Positions 15,299 through 19,343 of a stretch of DNA of 19,343 nt are shown here, in pieces. Made by a program: the position numbers and the translations under genes. The stretch spans positions 1 to 19,343 of the forward strand of contig JAEYXS010000119.1 in the NCBI GenBank assembly GCA_023431185.1, in the 5' to 3' direction. Below the pieces are notes generated by a model. It was not told the origin of the DNA and searched no databases. It saw only the letters and a program-made list of their open reading frames with translations. Positions within the stretch are counted from its first letter, which is position 1, and every line of letters begins with the position of its first letter. The stretch comes from Verrucomicrobiota bacterium. Lineage in GTDB: Bacteria; Verrucomicrobiota; Verrucomicrobiia; Limisphaerales; JAEYXS01.

Positions 15299-16078
15299 GT
15301 GAGAAAAGCATTTACAGCAACCTTGGGCGCGCTCTCCTTGGCTTGGGGCATTGGTGCGGCACGGGCGGAGACGGTGCAACTGACGCCCACCGCCGATACC
15401 ACGCTCATCGCGGTGAGTCCGGACAACAACCTGGGCGGCAAATCATTCTTCAACGCCGGAACCACTCAGAATTTCACCAAGAACCGCGGCCTCATCCTGT
15501 TCGATCCGCTCTCGATCGTGCCCGCCGGAGCCACTATCCAGTCAGTTTCCGTGAAATTCGAGGTCTTAGGCCAGCCGGTGGACGGTTATGCCCCGGGCAT
15601 GTTTGGCCTGCATCGCATGAATGTCTCTTGGGGCGAGGGTGACAAGAATCCCTCCACCCAGGTCGGTCTCGGCCTGCCCGCGACTATGGGGGAAGCGACG
15701 TGGAACAGCCGTTTTCATGGTATGAGCCTGCCTTGGTCGCAACCGGGTGGCGAAGCGGGCGTGGACTTTGTCGCGCAGGCCAGCGTCAGTCAGATCGTTT
15801 ATGATGTGGGGAACTCGCCCTACATCTTCGACTCCACTTCGGCGCTGGTTTCTGATGTGCAATACTGGCTGGATAATCCCGGCCAAAACTATGGTTGGAT
15901 GCTGAAACTGGCGGATGAATCAGTGGACTTCACTTCCCGCCGCTTTGGTGCCAGTGAAGGACCCGATGCCGCCATTCTGACCATTCAATACGCCATGGTG
16001 CCTGAACCGGGTACTATGTTGCTTGCGGGACTGGGCGGCGCGGCGATCTGGCTGCGTCGCAAGCAACGTCGCTGCTGA
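15299..16078 (+). CDS. PEP-CTERM sorted surface protein with DNRLRE-like domain
   Basis: This 259-aa exported protein starts at GTG 15299, chosen because AGGAG (15288-15292) lies six nt upstream and a signal peptide starts here (MRKAFTATLGALSLAWG..., ending ARA). The frame is open back to 15209 but lacks such signals. The body resembles the DNRLRE beta-sandwich found in many extracellular proteins: TPTADTTLI near the start, then a long Trp/Gly/Asn-rich section. The C-terminus is a textbook PEP-CTERM sorting tag: VPEPGT (234-239), a hydrophobic stretch, then RRKQRR. In PEP-CTERM systems an exosortase (EpsH/XrtA-like) removes the tag and moves the protein to the exterior, often with exopolysaccharide. 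No exosortase gene is in the window. Confidence 0.9.
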   Translation: MRKAFTATLGALSLAWGIGAARAETVQLTPTADTTLIAVSPDNNLGGKSFFNAGTTQNFTKNRGLILFDPLSIVPAGATIQSVSVKFEVLGQPVDGYAPGMFGLHRMNVSWGEGDKNPSTQVGLGLPATMGEATWNSRFHGMSLPWSQPGGEAGVDFVAQASVSQIVYDVGNSPYIFDSTSALVSDVQYWLDNPGQNYGWMLKLADESVDFTSRRFGASEGPDAAILTIQYAMVPEPGTMLLAGLGGAAIWLRRKQRRC

Positions 16079-16125
16079 AAAGCCCGACGGTTATATCATG
16101 GGCCCGCAGGTGCCACCGGCCCGGC

Positions 16126-17106
16126 TTACTTCGGAAGCCACTTCTCCCACTGCTTGGCGATCTGTTCCACGTTCTCCTTCTTCACTTCCATGAGCTGCGT
16201 GTTGTCGATGGCTTTCGCCGGATTCTTCTTCAGGTGGAGTTTGTTCACGAGATGTTCCACGGAACGCCAGCCGTAGTTATAGACATCCTGGCCGAGGAGC
16301 AATTGCACATGGCCGCTGCGCACGTAGCCGAGTTGTTGGGGCAGTGCATCAACAGACACGCACTTCACCGTGCCTGCGGGCCATTTCAGGGCGTTATCCG
16401 TGAAGAGCGGCCATCCGCCGAGGAAGCCCCAACCGGTGATGTCCGGATTCGCCTGCATGACCTGCTCGATGCGAGCCACGGCATCCTGCGGCGTTTCCTT
16501 ATGGTAGAAGATGTCCACGATGCGGATGCCGGGATAAGCCTTCGCACCCGCGCGGAAACCGGCGGCGCGTTGCTGCAAATTCGCGGCGTTCGGATTGCCG
16601 TCGATGGCGGCGACGACGCCTTTGCCGTTCAATAATTTGGCGAGCGCCTCGAAGGTGGCCTTGCCGCATTCGAAATCATCGATGCCCACGGAGACGAAGC
16701 GCTGGCTGTTCGGCGCATCCCCGGAGAAGGTGAGCACGGGCACGCCGTTCTTCACGGCCTTGTTGATGGCGTCCGTGAGTTTGATGGCGTCCGAGCAACT
16801 GATGATGATGCCGTCCGCACCATTCAGCACGAGCTGCTCGATGTATTCGGCCTGCTTCTGCGCGTCCTCTTCGTTCGGTGTGCGCCAGTCGATCTTGATC
16901 TTGATGCCGTGCTTGGCGGCAAGTTCCTTCGCCGCATCATTTGCCCCGGCGCGGGCTGCTTCAAAGAAGGGATTGCCCTGCGACTTCGCAATCATGCCGA
17001 AGGTGTAGGTGCGACCGGCTTGCGCGGAAGCGGTTTGCACGGAGGCCAGCGACAAAACGGCAGCCGCCGATAAAGCCAACGACTTAAGAAAAGTGAAACG
17101 GGTCAT
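16126..17106 (-). CDS. Periplasmic sugar-binding protein (type 1 periplasmic binding protein fold)
   Basis: This 326-aa RbsB-like solute-binding protein captures a sugar or related small molecule for an ABC importer or chemoreceptor. The start is ATG 17106, giving the signal peptide MTRFTFLKSLALSAAAVLSL, cleaved after ASA near residue 28; upstream in-frame sequence to 17403 is non-conserved looking and overlaps the divergent gene. The type 1 fold is visible in FGMIAKSQGNPFFEAARAG (36-54), NGADGIIISCSDA, VPVLTFSGDAP and FECGKA, and the C-lobe repeats the pattern. No ATPase or permease gene lies next to it, which is unusual for a transporter subunit. The gene is divergent from the beta-helix gene. 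The sugar is unknown. Confidence 0.88.
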   Translation of the reverse strand: MTRFTFLKSLALSAAAVLSLASVQTASAQAGRTYTFGMIAKSQGNPFFEAARAGANDAAKELAAKHGIKIKIDWRTPNEEDAQKQAEYIEQLVLNGADGIIISCSDAIKLTDAINKAVKNGVPVLTFSGDAPNSQRFVSVGIDDFECGKATFEALAKLLNGKGVVAAIDGNPNAANLQQRAAGFRAGAKAYPGIRIVDIFYHKETPQDAVARIEQVMQANPDITGWGFLGGWPLFTDNALKWPAGTVKCVSVDALPQQLGYVRSGHVQLLLGQDVYNYGWRSVEHLVNKLHLKKNPAKAIDNTQLMEVKKENVEQIAKQWEKWLPK

Positions 17107-17156
17107 GCGCAGGAGTGTAAGGACCGGGCGGGAAAAATCAAACCACAGAAATTGCC

Positions 17157-17182
17157 TATAATACGTAATCCGTGACACGTAA
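17157..17182. promoter_or_regulatory. Shared divergent promoter region with palindrome
   Basis: TATAAT (17157-17162) is a perfect -10 for the plus-strand beta-helix gene, and read on the other strand the same bases give TATTAT (17163-17158) for the binding-protein gene. Next to it are the odd palindrome CGTGACACG (17171-17179) and two ACGTAA copies (17163-17168, 17177-17182). The -35 boxes are weak on both strands, which suggests activator control. Inferred. Confidence 0.4.
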
Positions 17183-17251
17183 CAGCGCTTGGGCAGAAGT
17201 GCCTCCTTTCCTTCTCCTTGTATTTCCTCACCGCCGTGCAAAAACTCCGGC

Positions 17252-18235
17252 ATGTCCATCCGCTGGTTATCGCCCGTTTTGTTTGGCTTCATGGCAATTG
17301 TGTCCGTCGATAACGCCATCGGAGCCGATCCGGCTGTCGGCATCCGGGGTGAAGTCGGGTGCAAGGCCAGCCCGAAGAAAGTGGACCGGCTGGTGATCGA
17401 CAAGCCGGGCGTTTACGAGAACTTCCAGGTGGATGGCAAGTGGGCGGCCAGTACTCTGGTGAAGATCACGGCTGACAACGTCACCCTCCGCAACTGTGAG
17501 ATCTTCAACGGCCGCCACAACGGCATCACGGTCTATGCGACTAATGTGGTCATTGAATCCTGCAAGATCCATCATCTGCTCAACGGCACCTTCAAGGATC
17601 AGCAGGATGCGCATGGCATCACCGGACGCCCGCAGAACTTGGTCATCCGGAATTGCGAGATCTACTACGTCTCTGGTGATTCCGTGCAGTTCGATCCCGG
17701 TCGCGGTACTTGGGACAACGTCTTGATCGAGAATTGCACGTTCTGGAATGGGCCATTGCCCGCTGATGCCGCGGGTTTCAAGAAAGGCGAACGACCCGGT
17801 GAGAATGCGCTGGATACGAAACAATCCACCAAGAATCCCCGGAGCCGGATCACCTTGCGCAACTGTGTGTTCTATGGCTGGAACCAACCCGGCCAGATCG
17901 ACAATCTCGCCGCGTTGAATCTGAAAAATCATGTCGAGGTGAAAGTCGAGCGGTGCCTGTTCCGGGACAATGAGATCTGCCTGCGCCTGCGCGGCGGCAG
18001 TGGCGAATATGGAGGTGCCCTGGTCACCATCAATGATTGCGCGGTTTATGATTCAGCGGTCGCCCTTCGTCTCGAGGACAAGATTGTGAACCTGAAGATT
18101 TCGCGATTAGGCATCGGTCAGGGAATCAAAACGAAGGTGACGAATGCAGGTGGCGGCGCGGGTGCGGGTTTCATCAATGACAGAGAATACTCGCCACCGC
18201 CGTATGATCAGATGCTGCGGAACTGGCGGCCTTGA
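17252..18235 (+). CDS. Secreted right-handed parallel beta-helix protein, polysaccharide-lyase-like
   Basis: This 327-aa product has a signal peptide (residues 1-25, MSIRWLSPVLFGFMAIVSVD). I start at ATG 17252 because upstream in-frame sequence to the TTG at 17189 does not look like protein. Repeating coils of the type ITADNVTLRNCEIFNG, TNVVIESCKIHH, QNLVIRNCEIYY and DNVLIENCTFW, each with an Asn-Cys pair, are typical of a parallel beta-helix with stacked residues. A GENALDTK segment (about 188-195) follows, resembling loops in pectate-lyase-like proteins. Such proteins usually bind or cleave acidic polysaccharides such as pectin or alginate. The substrate and catalytic residues are not assignable. 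The divergent sugar-binding protein gene may be co-regulated. Confidence 0.8.
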   Translation: MSIRWLSPVLFGFMAIVSVDNAIGADPAVGIRGEVGCKASPKKVDRLVIDKPGVYENFQVDGKWAASTLVKITADNVTLRNCEIFNGRHNGITVYATNVVIESCKIHHLLNGTFKDQQDAHGITGRPQNLVIRNCEIYYVSGDSVQFDPGRGTWDNVLIENCTFWNGPLPADAAGFKKGERPGENALDTKQSTKNPRSRITLRNCVFYGWNQPGQIDNLAALNLKNHVEVKVERCLFRDNEICLRLRGGSGEYGGALVTINDCAVYDSAVALRLEDKIVNLKISRLGIGQGIKTKVTNAGGGAGAGFINDREYSPPPYDQMLRNWRP

Positions 18236-18247
18236 GGTGGGCGATCT

Positions 18248-18979
18248 CTAACCAACGGCGAGCAGCTTCGGCTGCCGCGCATTGATCATCGCATTCAGCC
18301 GTTCTTCCAAGCCTTCCACCGCTTCCGCGAAAATCCCACGGCAATCGTCTTCCGTGATGGGCAGGGATTTGCTGGCGGAGTGGACGAAGCCGGCCAGGCT
18401 TTGCCGCGCGTAACTGATGAGGCCCTGACGCAGCGGCAGCGAGAATTGTTGGAGTGCCAATCCATACACGAGCACATGCCAGCCGTGAGCTTTGTTTTCT
18501 TCCACGGCTTGCAGATAGCGCATGATTACCCGCTGGTCGCGCAGGGGACGCAGGCGTTTCAGCTTGCTGCGGCCGACGCGTTGGCTGGCGGAGGCGAGGT
18601 CTTTCTCGGTGAAGATCGTCTCCAATTGCTGGTCGAGCGTGATGAGGTCGCGCGCGAAGCCTTGCTGCGCAAATTGGTGTGCCTGTAAAATGGCGGGCAG
18701 CTCGATGGCTTCCAGCACGTGCTGACGGTAATGGCTGAGGAAGATGCGCAAAGTGGCGGCATCCTGCACCTTTGGCAGATGCCACGCAGAGGCAGCGCGG
18801 CCCAAGGCGAGAAATCCTTCCGGTGTGCTCACCTGCTCGAGCAACGGATTCGGATCGCCCAAAACCTCGGCGGCCTCACCGGTCAATCTGGCAGCATCGT
18901 CGAACACTTCGTGCAACCTATCGCTGACGGCCCCAGAATGCCAATCGGAAATGGGCAAAAGGCTGTTAAAATTTGGCAA
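18248..18979 (-). CDS. UreF-like (urease accessory) protein
   Basis: This 243-aa soluble, mostly alpha-helical protein matches my knowledge of UreF in its middle and C-terminus. IELPAILQAHQFAQQG (92-107), the helix TEKDLASASQRVGRSKLKRL (124-143) and HVLVYGLALQQFSLPLRQGL (168-187) followed by FVHSASKSLPI resemble UreF's ELPLL, RELREASRxxGxxLLxL and GLALRALGLP...AAVRLIPLG blocks. UreF is a scaffold and gatekeeper in nickel loading of urease. The UreF N-terminal GGFxHSxGLE motif is not clearly present, so the identity is tentative and the protein may be a divergent paralogue. No other urease gene is in the window. The start is a TTG at 18979, seven nt past the upstream gene's stop; no Shine-Dalgarno was seen. 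It ends 13 bp from the convergent beta-helix gene. Confidence 0.55.
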   Translation of the reverse strand: MPNFNSLLPISDWHSGAVSDRLHEVFDDAARLTGEAAEVLGDPNPLLEQVSTPEGFLALGRAASAWHLPKVQDAATLRIFLSHYRQHVLEAIELPAILQAHQFAQQGFARDLITLDQQLETIFTEKDLASASQRVGRSKLKRLRPLRDQRVIMRYLQAVEENKAHGWHVLVYGLALQQFSLPLRQGLISYARQSLAGFVHSASKSLPITEDDCRGIFAEAVEGLEERLNAMINARQPKLLAVG

Positions 18980-18985
18980 CGGCCG

Positions 18986-19234
18986 TCACGCCTGTAAGGA
19001 AACACTATCAGTTGCTCGCCGGAGTCGGCTTTTCAAGCCAAAGAGAATAGTCGTCAACCAGAGAAGCCAGCCCCACATTTCAAACATCCGGGCATCGTAG
19101 GAAGCTTCACCGTCCAAGCCGAAAAGGCGTCCGAAAAGTCCTGTTGCACCCGGAAAGCTGTAGCTCATCCAAAGGTTCCACCAAAGCACAGCGAGAAAAT
19201 AATTTCCCACCAATAAGCCTAGAAGCCATCTCAT
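18986..19234 (-). CDS. Small membrane protein, possibly truncated by the IS
   Basis: This 82-aa protein has two hydrophobic segments (about 3-25 and 53-68) around an acidic loop (DGEASYDARMFEMW), and a basic C-terminus KSRLRR. It is not a family I recognise. It is followed after seven nt by the UreF-like gene, so the two probably share a transcript. Its ATG at 19234 lies about five bp from the presumed IS end; the frame stays open across the junction until a TAA inside the IS (19255-19253). This means the current start could be accidental and the native N-terminus lost, with its promoter. Confidence 0.55.
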   Translation of the reverse strand: MRWLLGLLVGNYFLAVLWWNLWMSYSFPGATGLFGRLFGLDGEASYDARMFEMWGWLLWLTTILFGLKSRLRRATDSVSLQA

Positions 19235-19239
19235 AAATG

Positions 19240-19343
19240 AGGGCTTGTACTTTTAACGATAACGTACAAGCTCGGGGATGGATTTGACCGATGAGCAATG
19301 GGCGAAGATTGAAAGCGTGTTGTTGCCGGACCCCGTACGTGCG
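19240..19343 (+). mobile_element. Left end of an IS5-type insertion sequence (runs off the window)
   Basis: The boundary near 19240 is approximate. CTTGTAC (19244-19250) and GTACAAG (19264-19270) form a perfect inverted repeat in the presumed terminal region, directly before the transposase start. The right end is outside the window, so the terminal repeat and any target duplication cannot be confirmed. Confidence 0.55.
19278..19343 (+). CDS. IS5-family transposase, N-terminal fragment (cut by window edge)
   Basis: The first 22 codons read MDLTDEQWAKIESVLLPDPV and then RA at the window edge. The LTDEQWAxIExLLP start is the standard opening of IS5-family (DDE-type) transposases with the DUF4096 N-terminal domain. 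CGGGG (19273-19277) directly precedes the ATG. The catalytic DDE region is not in the window, so functionality cannot be judged. Confidence 0.75.
   Translation, partial: MDLTDEQWAKIESVLLPDPVRA

Noticed and set aside
16079..16125. A terminator between the PEP-CTERM and sugar-binding protein genes
   Set aside because: GC-rich partial pairings exist, but no continuous stem with a T-run on either strand was found.
17107..17403. N-terminal extension of the sugar-binding protein to 17403
   Set aside because: It would place the signal peptide about 100 residues inside the protein and overlap the divergent gene. ATG 17106 gives a normal signal peptide.
1..19343. CRISPR array, toxin-antitoxin, phage or known defence system
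   Set aside because: No regularly spaced repeats, cas-like genes or recognisable defence or toxin domains were seen in any supported gene.

Overview
The window looks like a piece of a Verrucomicrobiota chromosome, probably from the Pedosphaera/Limisphaerales side. This is inferred from gene content, not from a search. The indicators are a DUF1800-DUF1501 pair, a PEP-CTERM protein, a sialate O-acetylesterase-type esterase, a DUF1080 protein, a GC-rich base composition, and many genes with weak or no Shine-Dalgarno sequence. No tRNA, rRNA or CRISPR array was seen.

Layout. 1-384 holds a structured upstream region, a likely promoter and a roughly 200-nt leader for rpsA (385-2058, six-domain ribosomal protein S1), which ends at a strong terminator. 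Next comes a 178-bp hairpin-forming element with perfect 12-bp terminal inverted repeats (2125-2302). A convergent gene for a tiny exported Cys-rich protein follows (2361-2567, minus), with its own terminator and promoter. 2802-6052 (minus) is a two-gene operon of secreted M16 peptidases: an HxxEH-bearing active subunit and a partner that lacks the zinc motif, joined by an ATGA overlap. A plus-strand block follows: a polytopic GT-C-like membrane protein with a C-terminal TPR region (6348-8327) and a secreted SGNH/SASA esterase (8370-9164). A minus-strand L,D-transpeptidase (9172-10452) lies tail-to-tail with the esterase.

From 10618 to 14425 a DUF1800 gene and a DUF1501 gene (Tat-type leader) form a tight operon. 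Then come a minus-strand DUF1080 protein, a PEP-CTERM/DNRLRE-like protein, an orphan sugar-binding periplasmic protein (minus) divergent from a parallel beta-helix lyase-like protein, and a minus-strand pair made of an 82-aa membrane protein and a UreF-like protein. The right edge enters an IS5-type insertion sequence: the first 22 codons of its transposase are visible, and its probable end lies about 5 bp from the start codon of the 82-aa gene.

Functionally, nearly everything except rpsA, the UreF-like gene and the IS acts at or outside the cytoplasmic membrane: peptidases, a peptidoglycan cross-linker, a carbohydrate esterase, a lyase-like beta-helix, a sugar-binding protein and sorted surface proteins. 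The region reads as an envelope/polysaccharide-handling stretch made of small independent transcription units, not one dedicated pathway. The least explained items are the rpsA leader with competing stems, the nested-palindrome element, the duplicated CC-x9-C mini-protein, the DUF1800/DUF1501 pair, and the isolated UreF homologue next to an IS.
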